In this document: piece after piece, positions 46,125 to 55,445 of the stretch
Layout: every line of letters begins with the position of its first letter
Numbering within the stretch: position 1 is the stretch's first letter
Assembly: GCA_963763855.1 (NCBI GenBank)
Contig: CAVXPU010000006.1
Coordinates: 62,001 to 126,000, forward strand
Source: JAIBCC01 sp963763855
GTDB lineage: Bacteria > Acidobacteriota > Blastocatellia > Pyrinomonadales > Pyrinomonadaceae
Reading direction: 5' to 3'
Length of the DNA: 64,000 bases
The notes under the pieces: generated by a model
The model's database searches: none
Told to the model about the DNA's origin: nothing
What the model saw: the letters and a program-made list of their open reading frames with translations, nothing else
Translations under genes and position numbers: made by a program

Positions 46125-46193
46125 AGAGTTGCAGAGTTGCAGAGTTGCAGAAGTTTAAGAGATTAGAAAACTCTGGAACTTCTGCAACTCTGC
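46125..46193. repeat. Tandem 8-nt repeat and 17-bp perfect inverted repeat
   Basis: GAGTTGCA is repeated three times from about 46126. The last copies form the left arm GCAGAGTTGCAGAAGTT (46139-46155), exactly complementary to 46177-46193, with a 21-nt loop. It lies between the start of clpS and the end of the dehydrogenase gene, both minus strand, so it may terminate transcription of the latter. Confidence 0.85.
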
Positions 46194-46197
46194 TAAC

Positions 46198-47317
46198 TTA
46201 AATGCTTTTTACCTCAAAATACGTCTTGATCGCCTTATAATCACTTGAATGTTCCAAGATTTCAAAGGCTTTCTCAAAATTTTCCAAGCCTTCTACTTTA
46301 TGCGTCATCATTCGTCCGAGCCAGCCCTCATACATCGCTTCGCAGAGTGCCAAATCTTTCACGCCCATTTCAAAATGTTCGCGATTTGCGTTGACCGTTC
46401 CGACCATGGCCCGATTGCCTAAAACGAACTCTTGATTGATCTTATCCGATGGAACGCCGTCAGTTTTTCGCTCGCCGCCGGTAACGGATGAAAGTATCAA
46501 AATGCCGTTTTCGTTAAGAGCCTGCATCGCGTCAAAAACAATCGGCGAATATCCTGTGCATTCAAAAATCAAATCATATTGACCGTATTTTTCAACCGAA
46601 TCGGTAACTGAAAGCTCGGCTGTAGAATTATAATTCGCTCCGATTGCTTCACACAATTCAGCATTTAAATAACCGGCTTTTTTATCGCGTCCAAATCCTT
46701 GAACTTGAAAACCACGCATCCGCAAAGCCATTATCGTCAGCAATCCAACATTTCCTGTTCCCAAAACTGCCGCCGTTTTCGGTTGCCAGATGTCGAGCCG
46801 ACGTTGAATATCTTCCGCTTGTTTCAAACCTTTTTCGATAATGGACAAGTGGTTCGAGTAAAACGCCGATCTCAGCAATTTTCGGCGGAATTTTCACTAA
46901 AAAATCGGCACTTTCCGAGTAAAATTCAGCCATATAACCATGCAAACGCGAAATGCCGCGTTCCCAATACTCATCATCAGTCGTAAAATCCTGCTGCCCG
47001 ATCGTGTCGTAAATACTGTGTCCAAAAGGTCGGCGGACCGTTGCCACAACAAAATCTCCAACCGCGAATTCTTTAACATTCTTACCAATTTCGACAATTC
47101 TGCCAAAATTTTCATGTCCTAAAACCAAAAAATCAAAGCCTTTCGGAGCAACGCCATATTCGCCATTATTTATCTCACGATCCGTGCCACAAGCACCCAC
47201 GCGGAGGAGTTCGACTAAAACGCCGCGACCGTTTTTAATATCAGAGACTCTTGGCTTCTCCATTTCTACCAAATGTACTGATTTTACTGTTTTTGGTTTA
47301 ACTGCAACTGCTTTCAT
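46198..47317 (-). pseudogene. Zinc-dependent glucose-dehydrogenase-like MDR protein, frameshifted
   Basis: Oxidoreductase of the medium-chain dehydrogenase family. The N-terminal frame (47317 down to about 46850) has GACGTDREINNGEYG and FLVLGHENFGRI, with the catalytic zinc Cys and His-Glu, as in archaeal-type glucose 1-dehydrogenases. The C-terminal frame has the Rossmann motif AAVLGTGNVGLLTI. They join at LLEPL-SIIEKGL if one G near 46846-46850 is removed. About 372 residues when restored. The structural zinc cysteines are absent, as in several relatives. The single indel could be an assembly error. Likely oxidises a sugar with NAD(P). Confidence 0.82.
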
Positions 47318-47364
47318 TTGCCCTCATTTACTTTGAAATATTACACTAAGTTTAACTGACAGAA

Positions 47365-47396
47365 TAAAAAAGCGAAAGTCCTTTTCAAACTCTCGC
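47365..47396 (-). terminator. Rho-independent terminator after the 47426-48073 gene
   Basis: On the minus strand GCGAGAG (47396-47390) pairs with CTTTCGC (47378-47372), with one G-T pair, and a run of six T follows. It lies 30 bp after the stop of the upstream gene. A very similar hairpin follows secA. Confidence 0.75.
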
Positions 47397-47425
47397 CCCT
47401 TCTTTTAAGCATCTAGTGTAGAATC

Positions 47426-48073
47426 TTATCGCGGCAGATTATTTAGTGATGAACCAGTGATCGATGAACGGATATTTTCGTCAACAAACTCCAAAAATTC
47501 AGCAAACTTTTTATCACCCAAATCGGTTTTGAGTTTCAAAATTGCCTCTTCGATCAAAGCTATTTTTTTCTTAGAGATTTCTTCTAATTCGGGTGGGGGT
47601 TCCGGTCTTCCTTCACCCCGAACGATCATTCCGCTTCGCATTTTTGCACGGAATTCTTCCATCAATGGTTTTGCCTGTGCGTTTAGCTTGTTCAATTCTT
47701 GCGATGTTTCTTGTGCAATTTGTAATAATGCTTTTTCTTGCTTACCATTGAGAACTTTCTTCTTTCTGTAACATGAACAAATAAATATGTCCGATGGACT
47801 AAATCCTCGTTCTTTTTCCGCTGACCAGCCCATTTGAGCAAGTCGGAAGACTGTTCCGAAGACGACATAATCCGGAATATCGCGAGCTTTGATCGGATCA
47901 TTTGGCAAACGCGATACTCTCTCACCTCTCGGTAAATTAGGAGGCGGAGTTTTGAGTCCTGATGGCGAACTAATTGTTACGCCCTTTACGACTCGTCCGC
48001 TTTGGGCATGAATACTGCTCATTGAAAATAGTACGGCAATCAAAATGGACGCCATGAGCCATAAGTTCCGCAT
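47426..48073 (-). CDS. Secreted protein of unknown function
   Basis: 215 residues with a signal peptide (about 1-23, ending IHAQS). A proline-rich stretch follows (LKTPPPNLPRGERVSRLPNDP), then IPDYVVFGTVFRLAQMGW. A helical second half with heptad-like spacing (about 110-205, ALLQIAQETSQELNKLNAQ and FAEFLEFVDENIRSS) may form a coiled coil. Two cysteines in FICSCYRKKK. No family recognised. A near-identical terminator hairpin lies after this gene and after secA upstream. Confidence 0.65.
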   Translation of the reverse strand: MRNLWLMASILIAVLFSMSSIHAQSGRVVKGVTISSPSGLKTPPPNLPRGERVSRLPNDPIKARDIPDYVVFGTVFRLAQMGWSAEKERGFSPSDIFICSCYRKKKVLNGKQEKALLQIAQETSQELNKLNAQAKPLMEEFRAKMRSGMIVRGEGRPEPPPELEEISKKKIALIEEAILKLKTDLGDKKFAEFLEFVDENIRSSITGSSLNNLPR

Positions 48074-48128
48074 AGAATTGATTCCTCCGAGTTAACTCAA
48101 AGCCAAAATAACACAGAAACACAAAAGA

Positions 48129-48150
48129 CGAAAGTCTTTTCAAACCTTCG
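48129..48150 (-). terminator. Terminator-like hairpin after secA
   Basis: On the minus strand CGAAGG (48150-48145) pairs with CTTTCG (48135-48130 region), followed by a short T-rich stretch. The flanking bases (AAAGTC..TTTTCAAAC..TCGCC) match those of the terminator at 47365-47396. It lies about 80 bp after the secA stop. Confidence 0.55.
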
Positions 48151-48228
48151 CCTTTTACATTAAGAAGATACCGGATCGCTATCGCTTCGCGTACTGATTT
48201 GCCGGATTCGTACTGCTCCCAATACTGA

Positions 48229-51030
48229 CTACATACCTGCTCCGTGGCATTTCTTAAATTTCTTGCCGCTTCCACAATGACATGGATCATTTGGTTTTAC
48301 TTTCGGAGTATCTCGTACGAAAGGCGTATGTTTTGCTGCTTCCGCACCCGCCATTTCCGCACCTTCAAAAGCTCCTGTAAAAGCCATTCCGGCAGCTTGC
48401 TTTCTGGCACGTTGTTTTTCAAGCCGTTCGAGCCGTTCGATCTCTTCTTGTTCATCTTTTACAACTACTTCAAGATTGAAAAGCGAACGAGCCGTATTGG
48501 TGTCAATTCGATCAAGCATTTCTTGAAACATATCGAAACTTTGCTTTTTATATTCAACTAAAGGATCTTTTTGTCCATAGCCAACCAAACCGATTCCTTG
48601 CTTCAAATGGTCGATCGAAAGCAGGTGATCTTTCCATTGAGAATCGATAATATTTAGCATGATATATCGTTCATAAGCCCGTAAAGCCTCACTTCCGACG
48701 AGTTTTTCTTTCTCGTCATATTGACTTGTCGCAGTTTTCCAAACGGCTGCCTGAATCTCTGCTGAGTTCATGGTTTTGAAATCAACATCTGCGTGAACCG
48801 CCGGATCAACCGCGTAAATGCTTTCAATTTCCGCCGCATAAGTGTCAATATCCCACTCGCTCGGATTAACTTTCGGATTAAGAAAATTATTGGTTAAATC
48901 TTCCAAAAGATCGCGTGCAACGCCCATTTCGCCAATCAAATATTCGCGATGCTCGGGTTGCTCCATCAATTGCCGACGCAATCCGTAGATCGTTTCACGC
49001 TGTTTATTCATCACATCGTCGTATTTCAAAACGTGTTTGCGAGTTTCAAAATTTCGGGCTTCAACCGCTTTTTGAGCTCGTTCAATTTGTTTGGTAACGG
49101 TTTTCGATTCAATCGCTACACCGTTTTCCATGCCGAGCCATTCCATCATCGAACGAACTTTATCGCCCGCAAAAATCCGCATCAGATCATCTTCGAGCGA
49201 CAAAATAAATCGCGACGAACCCGGATCGCCTTGCCGACCTGCACGTCCGCGAAGCTGATTATCAATTCGCCTCGATTCATGGCGTTCCGTGCCAATGATA
49301 TGTAAACCACCAATCGCGACAACTTCGGCATGCTCAGCTTTTACAATTGCTTCCGCGTTCTTCAATTCTTCCGCAAATTGCTCTTCGCTTGCTTCATCAG
49401 GATTAATTTCCTTATGTTTCAAGAAATCGCGAGCCATCGCTTCAGGATTACCACCAAGCAGGATGTCGGTTCCGCGTCCAGCCATGTTGGTGGCGATTGT
49501 AACCGCACCTTTGCGTCCGGCTTGAGCGATAATTTCCGCTTCACGATCATGATATTTAGCGTTCAAAACATTATGTTTCACACCAATTTTAGCTAACATT
49601 GCCGCAACTCGCTCGGAATTTTCCACCGAAACGGTTCCCACCAAAATTGGCTGCCCTTTTTCGTGTCGATCCTTAATATCTTCGACCACGGCTTCCCATT
49701 TTTCCGGCAAAGTGCGATAGATCAAATCAGGATTATCCTTTCGAACCATCGAACGATTTGTTGGAATAATAATCACATCGATGTTGTAAGTTGCTGCAAA
49801 TTCAGCCGCTTCCGTCTCGGCGGTTCCTGTCATTCCCGAAAGTTTTTCATACATACGGAAATAATTTTGCAGAGTAATCGTGGCAAGAGTTTGGTTCTCG
49901 CGTTCGATTTTTACGCCTTCTTTTGCTTCAACTGCTTGATGCAAACCATCTGACCAACGGCGTCCATCCATCGGGCGACCAGTAAATTCATCAACGATAA
50001 TGATTTCGCCTTCACGAATCATATAGTGATGGTCTAACTTATAGAGTGTGTGTGCTTTAAGAGCTTGCTCTACGCAATGAAGCAATTCCATTTGTTCTGG
50101 ATCGTAGAGATTTGGAACACCCAAAAGCCGCTCAGCTTTAGTAACTCCCTGCTCGGTTAAAACTGACGAATGATTCTTTTCATCCAATAAATAATCGCCG
50201 GTTGTAACCTTTGTTTCTTCATCTTTATTTCCACGTTCGAGTTTTGGAATGATCTCGTTGGCAATCGCATATTTGTCGGTCGCCTCATCGGAAGCACCCG
50301 AAATAATCAAAGGAGTTCGGGCTTCGTCGATCAAAATTGAGTCAACCTCATCCACTACCGCGAAATAATGTCCGCGTTTTTGCACGAGTTGATCTGGGTC
50401 AAACTTCATATTATCCCGCAGATAATCGAAGCCGAATTCATTGTTTGTACCGTAAGTAATATCAGAATTGTATTGCTCAAGCCGCTCGTAATCGTCCATA
50501 TCATTTTGAATACAGCCGACCGTTAAACCCAAAAAGCGGTGAATTCTGCCCATCCATTCGGCATCGCGAAGAGCCAAATAATCATTAACCGTGATGACAT
50601 GAACGCCACGATCGGTTAAGGCATTTAGATAACTCGGAAGCGTCGCGACCAAAGTTTTACCTTCACCGGTTCGCATTTCAGCTATTTTACCTTGGTGCAA
50701 AACGAGTCCGCCGATTAGCTGAACATCAAAATGCCGCATACCAGTTACGCGACGCGAACCTTCCCGAACGGTTGCAAATGCTTCAGGTAAAATCTCGTGC
50801 AGAATTTCCTGCTCACGCTTGCGACGTTGTTCTTTATCGTCAATTCCTGCCAATGCGTTGGCAACTTGTTCCTTAAACCGAGCCGTTCTCGCACGGAGTT
50901 CATCATCCGAAAGCTTTTGTAAGCCCGGCTCAAGAGCATTGATCTGATCAATAATTGGTTGGATTCTTTTCAGAAAGCGATTGTTTTCGCTCCCAAAAAC
51001 TTTAGTTAAAAATTTATCTGCGAAGTTCAT
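48229..51030 (-). CDS. secA: Preprotein translocase motor ATPase SecA
   Basis: 933 residues, full length. Drives unfolded preproteins through SecYEG. Walker A MRTGEGKTLVA, DEAD-like VDEVDSILIDEARTPLIISG, the NBD2 helicase motifs (GTERHESRRIDNQLRGRAGRQGDPGSSRF) and the helical scaffold and wing domains are present. The C-terminus ends in a SEC-C zinc motif, DPCHCGSGKKFKKCH, which binds SecB or ribosomes in other bacteria. Start MNFADKFLTKVFGSENNRF. Transcribed alone or with the upstream secreted-protein gene. Confidence 0.98.
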   Translation of the reverse strand: MNFADKFLTKVFGSENNRFLKRIQPIIDQINALEPGLQKLSDDELRARTARFKEQVANALAGIDDKEQRRKREQEILHEILPEAFATVREGSRRVTGMRHFDVQLIGGLVLHQGKIAEMRTGEGKTLVATLPSYLNALTDRGVHVITVNDYLALRDAEWMGRIHRFLGLTVGCIQNDMDDYERLEQYNSDITYGTNNEFGFDYLRDNMKFDPDQLVQKRGHYFAVVDEVDSILIDEARTPLIISGASDEATDKYAIANEIIPKLERGNKDEETKVTTGDYLLDEKNHSSVLTEQGVTKAERLLGVPNLYDPEQMELLHCVEQALKAHTLYKLDHHYMIREGEIIIVDEFTGRPMDGRRWSDGLHQAVEAKEGVKIERENQTLATITLQNYFRMYEKLSGMTGTAETEAAEFAATYNIDVIIIPTNRSMVRKDNPDLIYRTLPEKWEAVVEDIKDRHEKGQPILVGTVSVENSERVAAMLAKIGVKHNVLNAKYHDREAEIIAQAGRKGAVTIATNMAGRGTDILLGGNPEAMARDFLKHKEINPDEASEEQFAEELKNAEAIVKAEHAEVVAIGGLHIIGTERHESRRIDNQLRGRAGRQGDPGSSRFILSLEDDLMRIFAGDKVRSMMEWLGMENGVAIESKTVTKQIERAQKAVEARNFETRKHVLKYDDVMNKQRETIYGLRRQLMEQPEHREYLIGEMGVARDLLEDLTNNFLNPKVNPSEWDIDTYAAEIESIYAVDPAVHADVDFKTMNSAEIQAAVWKTATSQYDEKEKLVGSEALRAYERYIMLNIIDSQWKDHLLSIDHLKQGIGLVGYGQKDPLVEYKKQSFDMFQEMLDRIDTNTARSLFNLEVVVKDEQEEIERLERLEKQRARKQAAGMAFTGAFEGAEMAGAEAAKHTPFVRDTPKVKPNDPCHCGSGKKFKKCHGAGM

Positions 51031-51136
51031 AAAATTGTTAGTTGATCATTGTTAATCGTTGAAAGATTCACAAAATCCGAAAAGGCGATTTAGTAATCGC
51101 ACGTGAAAAATTGATCTATTTGGATTAAAAGTCGGA

Positions 51137-51607
51137 TTATTTGAGTAATGAATCAATAGAACCCCGGGGAAGGCGTGTAACGATGAATATTTGATTCTTT
51201 TGCGAGGTAATTTTGGTCTTTTCGTAAACCACCTTTTGCGGTTTACTTTTTAAAATGCGAGATTGTAAATTTGGTTTGTAATTGACGTTTAGGTCAACTA
51301 AATGGGCTTCTTTAATCGAAAAATTTGTCGTAAACGTTACTCCGTTTACAACAAATTTATCATTTTCTGTGTTCTTTTCCTGAGTAAAGAAAAACCCAAC
51401 TTTCTTTTCTGCACCCGATTCAATTTCGCTAAAAATATCGTCCGGCTTGGTATCTAAATCGTCCTTGAATTCTATCTCATTGCGAAGGTCAAAAAACGAA
51501 TTCGTAGCAGCATGAGCCAAAACCTGCGGCGTTGCACCAACCAGCACCAAGCCGAGATATACGGTAAGAAAAAGAATTGAATTGTAATTTTTACGATTCG
51601 TCATCAA
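51137..51607 (-). CDS. Secreted protein of unknown function
   Basis: 156 residues (start MMTNRKN; the second Met is equally possible). A signal peptide about 10-32 ends VLAHAA. The mature part is charged with beta-strand pattern (KFVVNGVTFTTNFS, HLVDLNVNYKPN, KVVYEKTKITSQKNQIFIVTRLPRG). No family recognised. It lies between secA and the 448-residue gene, all on the minus strand. Confidence 0.6.
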   Translation of the reverse strand: MMTNRKNYNSILFLTVYLGLVLVGATPQVLAHAATNSFFDLRNEIEFKDDLDTKPDDIFSEIESGAEKKVGFFFTQEKNTENDKFVVNGVTFTTNFSIKEAHLVDLNVNYKPNLQSRILKSKPQKVVYEKTKITSQKNQIFIVTRLPRGSIDSLLK

Positions 51608-51674
51608 GGACTAAATATAACATTGAAAGCAAAAGTTTTGATCTTTCCTTTTGCCTTTTTACTTTTACGTTTAA

Positions 51675-53021
51675 TTATCTACCCTTCCCAGTAGCCGATT
51701 CTTTCGAATCATCGCTACTGCTTGGCTGCGACTTTTTTTGGCGTGCTTCCTGTATCTTTTGATCGATAATTTTATGAGCCTGATCTTTTGGCATCGCGAA
51801 ATTAATAATAAAACTCTTTCCCTGCGGTTGGAATTTCAAAGCCTTCATCAAATCTTGAACTTCAGGTTCTTTAACATTAATTTTGGCAACTGCCATCAAT
51901 CCATTAAAACCGCTTGAAACTGTTCGAGCCTTTGTTTCGGTTGGCAGATTAGAATTGATAATCGCTGAAATTTGTTGGTCATCTTGCACCAAAGTCAGAT
52001 TAATCTTTTCCACTCCGAGAGCTTGCAGATAACTAAAAATCGAACTATTACCTATTGCTTCGATTGCATCTTTGGCAACTCCGACCATTTGTTCCTGCCC
52101 TTCGCCTTTAACGAATCTGGTTTTCTTAGCGTCAAATTTACCTTCTTTGGTTAAAACGCCATCCAAAACAACCGTAAAAGTTTGTTTCAAATCAACCTTA
52201 ACTTTCGGATCTTTATCGTCAACTTTCGCAATCACGCCATCGACCAAATCTTGAAATGGCTTTTTATTGAAAGTACTTGTAAATTCAGTCTTTGCACCTT
52301 CAGGGTCAACAGTCGGCGAAGGAGTTGGTTCAGTCTTTTTAGGTGTTGGCGAAGGTTTCGTGTTTTTGCCTGCGGTTGTCTTATCGCCCGGCAATGTCAA
52401 ATCTCCCGGAGAATCATTCGACATTGGATTATTATTAGACTTTATTGGTTTCGGAGTTTTATTACGAGCAACAGTCGGCGGTTTATATTGCTTTGGCGAA
52501 TCACCGAAAGAAAATGGTGAATCGGGAACATCTTGCTTCGCAACTTTATCATTCGGCGTCGGAATAACTTGCGGTTGATTTGTTAAATCTCCACCGCTAG
52601 ACGGAGTTGACGAAGAATCCGTCGGAGGATTAAATCCATCCATGATATTTGGAACCGCCTGATCCGCAGGAACTTCAGGATTAGCGAGTGCAAAATAGCC
52701 ATCAGGATATTTTAATTGATCGCTGACATCGATATAAGTTATCTCCTCAGCGTCTCCAATCTCTTCTTTTGTGTAAGGTTTGCTCGTCCATTCATTGTCT
52801 TGACCGAGAAAAGTAGAAGCAACGTAGGCTGAATCCAAAACCTGGCAAACGATTCCTACATAAGGCGTATCACAGCCTCTAGTACTAAAAACATTAAATT
52901 GACTAAGCGAAAAGATTCCGAGAATATTAATCAAAGCCGCGATTGCAAAAACCTTGTAAATTCGCGGGTTAAATTCCCAAACCTTCATTTCGTAATCTTC
53001 AAATAATTCTTTTTCTTCCAT
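51675..53021 (-). CDS. Single-pass membrane protein with proline-rich linker, unknown function
   Basis: 448 residues. A membrane helix (about 24-43, FAIAALINILGIFSLSQ) follows a short cytoplasmic tail. Then comes a cysteine-containing stretch (GCDTPYVGIVCQVLD) that may form a disulfide outside. A long Pro/Ser/Thr/Lys-rich linker (about 130-240) leads to a C-terminal domain with KFDAKKTRFVKGEGQEQMVG and SFIINFAMPKDQA. The linker could span peptidoglycan. No family recognised; the layout is common in Acidobacteria envelope proteins. Confidence 0.7.
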   Translation of the reverse strand: MEEKELFEDYEMKVWEFNPRIYKVFAIAALINILGIFSLSQFNVFSTRGCDTPYVGIVCQVLDSAYVASTFLGQDNEWTSKPYTKEEIGDAEEITYIDVSDQLKYPDGYFALANPEVPADQAVPNIMDGFNPPTDSSSTPSSGGDLTNQPQVIPTPNDKVAKQDVPDSPFSFGDSPKQYKPPTVARNKTPKPIKSNNNPMSNDSPGDLTLPGDKTTAGKNTKPSPTPKKTEPTPSPTVDPEGAKTEFTSTFNKKPFQDLVDGVIAKVDDKDPKVKVDLKQTFTVVLDGVLTKEGKFDAKKTRFVKGEGQEQMVGVAKDAIEAIGNSSIFSYLQALGVEKINLTLVQDDQQISAIINSNLPTETKARTVSSGFNGLMAVAKINVKEPEVQDLMKALKFQPQGKSFIINFAMPKDQAHKIIDQKIQEARQKKSQPSSSDDSKESATGKGR

Positions 53022-53207
53022 AACCGTATAAAAAAATCTATAAAATATTTATATAAAACTTCACCAACATTAAACTTAGACGCAAAAAGACGAAAAAGCG
53101 TTGGCGAAACAATCAAATATTTTATCACCAATGCTTTTCAAATAAAAGCATTTTCCGAAGTTCTAAACCATTCGACAAATATCGGCTAACAATTTAACAT
53201 CTTCTTT

Positions 53208-54101
53208 ATGGCAAACACTCGCAATCAGCGTCCAAAACGCAAGAAAAACGATTCTTTAGGAGGCAACAACAGCCACCAAAAGGAACGTAATTTTAAACGC
53301 GAACTTGCAGAAAAAAGTTCAGATATTTTCGCTTCGGCTATTGCTCCGAGCACAACACACAAAAGGCAGCTCGAGAAGTTATTAGCCGGAATCGGAACGC
53401 CCGAACCTGCTCCAATCGTCCCCGATCAGTTTCAGCTCGAGGCTCTGGAAGCCATTGAAAAACAAGACGTTTTGGTTACTGCTCCAACCGGAAGCGGCAA
53501 AACATGGATTGCCCGCGAAGAAATCCGTCGCTTGCTGAGCCAAGGGAAAAAAGCTTGGTACACAACACCTCTCAAAGCTTTAACGAATTCAAAATATCTG
53601 GAATTTTCAAATGAATTTGGTGCAGAAAACGTGGGAATTTTAACCGGTGATCGCAAGGAAAATGCCAATGCACCATTAATCGTCGGCACGACCGAAATTT
53701 ATCGAAATCAATTGTTTGATTCATTGCGAACGGGCGAACAAGTTGGCACGGATTTTGTGATTTTAGACGAAGCACATTATTTGTCAGACGAAGAACGTGG
53801 ACACGTTTGGGAAGAAGCAATTATCTTGAGTCCGCCAAGAATTCGTCTTCTTTTATTGTCTGCAACGGTTGGAAATGCAGAAGAATTTGCTCAATGGATT
53901 GAAGAAGTTCGCGGCGTGAAAGTTCGTGTAATAAATCGTGCCGGATCGCGTCCCGTGCCGCTTCGTGCCGCTTTTCTCGCATCTGATTTGCGTCTTTTTC
54001 CGCTCTTTGACGAGCAAAATCAATACAATCGCGAAATCGAACAATTCACAAAAAAACGGGATAATGGAGCAAGAAATTTTAGAGAAAGGCGTCGTAGATA
54101 G
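53208..54101 (+). pseudogene. Truncated Ski2-like DEAD/DEAH helicase (first RecA domain only)
   Basis: 297 residues. A lysine-rich N-terminus, then Q-motif-like PDQFQLEALEAI, Walker A APTGSGKTW, TTPLKALTNSKY (Ia), ILTGDRKEN, VGTTEIYRNQLF, Walker B ILDEAHYLSD and motif III LSATVGN. That is a complete first helicase domain of the Ski2/Mtr4 group. The second RecA domain (motifs IV-VI) is missing: the frame ends in FTKKRDNGARNF and a short basic tail, and the next sequence is an inverted repeat and an unrelated minus-strand gene. Without the second domain it cannot unwind nucleic acid. It could be a deletion, or a misjoin in the assembly. Confidence 0.8.
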
Positions 54102-54110
54102 AGATTTCTT

Positions 54111-54207
54111 TAACGCAAAGTCGCGGAGACGCAAAAGAATCACGGCAAAATATTAAAGTTATGAAATAGTTTTATTTCGCGTCCTTGCCGCTTTGCGACT
54201 TTGCGTT
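54111..54207. repeat. Intergenic inverted repeat at the broken end of the helicase
   Basis: AACGCAAAGTCGC (about 54113-54125) is complemented by GCGACTTTGCGTT (about 54194-54206), with further CGCAAAG-like words next to each arm. It occupies the gap between the truncated helicase and the SnoaL-like gene and may be linked to the truncation. Confidence 0.75.
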
Positions 54208-54210
54208 TAG

Positions 54211-54585
54211 CTATCTTTGTAAACGTTTGCCCATTTCTAAACCTAACGCTTGCAATGCGTTAGCCGGGCGAACCATCACTTCAAAATCGATGATCTTTCC
54301 ACCGTCGTCAAATTTAATCAGATCAACTCCACGCAAAGTCAATTCGCCAATTTTAGCTTCGAATTCCAACGCACAATCCTTCTCACCTAAAATCTCACGG
54401 ACGTAACGAAATTCTTGCAAAACCTTTGTAACTGTTGTCAGAATTGCGGTTGTGATCGCTTTTCCATCCTTCGGTTTCCAAACAAATGGTGAGTGAAACT
54501 GCACATTTTCGTGCAAAAGCTCGTCTAAAAGCGTTTCATCCTGTATTTTTACAAATGCGTGCCATTTTGAAAGCTGCTCGTTCAT
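54211..54585 (-). CDS. SnoaL-like (NTF2-fold) protein
   Basis: 124 residues from ATG 54583-54585 (MNEQLSKWHAFV); the frame is open 13 codons further but without a better start. The NTF2-like pattern is visible: a helix, ENVQFHSPFVWKPKDGK, FRYVREILGEKDCALEFEAKIGEL and GVDLIKFDDGGKIIDFEVMVRP. These small cone-shaped proteins are cyclases, isomerases or ligand binders; the task of this one is unknown. It lies downstream of the liv operon on the same strand but about 90 bp from it. Confidence 0.8.
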   Translation of the reverse strand: MNEQLSKWHAFVKIQDETLLDELLHENVQFHSPFVWKPKDGKAITTAILTTVTKVLQEFRYVREILGEKDCALEFEAKIGELTLRGVDLIKFDDGGKIIDFEVMVRPANALQALGLEMGKRLQR

Positions 54586-54670
54586 AAAGTTGATTTTAAA
54601 ACGCCCACAAAAAACGCGAAGCAAAGAAATGTAGGAAGTTTGAATTATTGGAACTAAATGGAGAAATATT

Positions 54671-55375
54671 TTACTCGCCTAAATAAGCTTCTTTAACTCG
54701 CGGATCATCGGCTAAAACTTTCGAATCGCCTTCCATCACGATTCTACCTGTTTCCAAAACATATGCCCGATCTGAATGCTGCAAGGCACCGTAAGCATTT
54801 TGTTCAACAAGAAGAATTGTCGTGCCTTTAGAGCGAATTTCGTCAATTGCTTCAAAAATTTGATGAACAACCAGCGGAGCGAGTCCGAGCGAAGGTTCAT
54901 CAAGCAAAAGCAGACGTGGTCGGCACATCAAAGCACGTGCCATTGCCAACATTTGTTGTTCGCCGCCGGAAAGAGTTCCCGCTTTTTGTGATTCACGTTC
55001 TTTCAAACGAGGAAACATCGCAAAACCTTTCTCCAAATCATCCTTGATTCCGGCTTTATCTTTGCGGATATATGCTCCCATATCAAGATTTTCGCGGATA
55101 GAAAGATTTGCAAAAACTCCGCGACCTTCAGGCGACATTGAAATTCCCATCGGCACAAGTTTGTGCGTCGCCATTCCGCTAATGTCTTTGCCTTCATATT
55201 TTACGGTTCCGAGCCTTGGCGAAAGTAATCCCGTGATAGTTCGCAAGGTTGTTGATTTCCCCGCACCATTTGCACCGATAAGAGTGACAACTTCGCCTTG
55301 TTCGACATGCAACGAAATATCCGTCAATGCCTCAATCGCACCGTAATTAACTGAAATATTTTCTAAAACCAACAT
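54671..55375 (-). CDS. livF: Branched-chain amino-acid ABC transporter ATPase
   Basis: 234 residues from ATG 55373-55375 (MLVLENISVNYGAIEAL). The open frame runs 19 codons further upstream but there it only translates a word repeat. Walker A GANGAGKST, signature LSGGEQQMLAMARAL, Walker B LLLLDEPSLGLAPLV and the H-loop segment VEQN are all present; the last is the LivF signature. One of the two ATPases of the LIV-I type importer; last gene of the liv operon. Confidence 0.95.
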   Translation of the reverse strand: MLVLENISVNYGAIEALTDISLHVEQGEVVTLIGANGAGKSTTLRTITGLLSPRLGTVKYEGKDISGMATHKLVPMGISMSPEGRGVFANLSIRENLDMGAYIRKDKAGIKDDLEKGFAMFPRLKERESQKAGTLSGGEQQMLAMARALMCRPRLLLLDEPSLGLAPLVVHQIFEAIDEIRSKGTTILLVEQNAYGALQHSDRAYVLETGRIVMEGDSKVLADDPRVKEAYLGE

Positions 55376-55380
55376 AATAA

Positions 55381-55444
55381 AAGTGAGCGGTGGACAGTGA
55401 GCAGTGAGCAGTATTTTCTGACCACAGCCCACAGCCCACTGGCT
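55381..55444. repeat. Heptanucleotide word repeats between livF and livG
   Basis: CAGTGAG repeated (about 55394-55411) and CCACAGC repeated (about 55422-55437), with related words on each side. The two tracts are imperfect reverse complements (about 16 of 22) and could fold into a hairpin. They lie in a 70-bp gap inside an operon whose other genes overlap or nearly abut. Confidence 0.75.
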
Positions 55445-55445
55445 A

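Noticed and set aside
54671..55432. Longer LivF start at 55432
   Set aside because: The extra residues translate the heptanucleotide repeat; MLVLENISVNYG is the family start.
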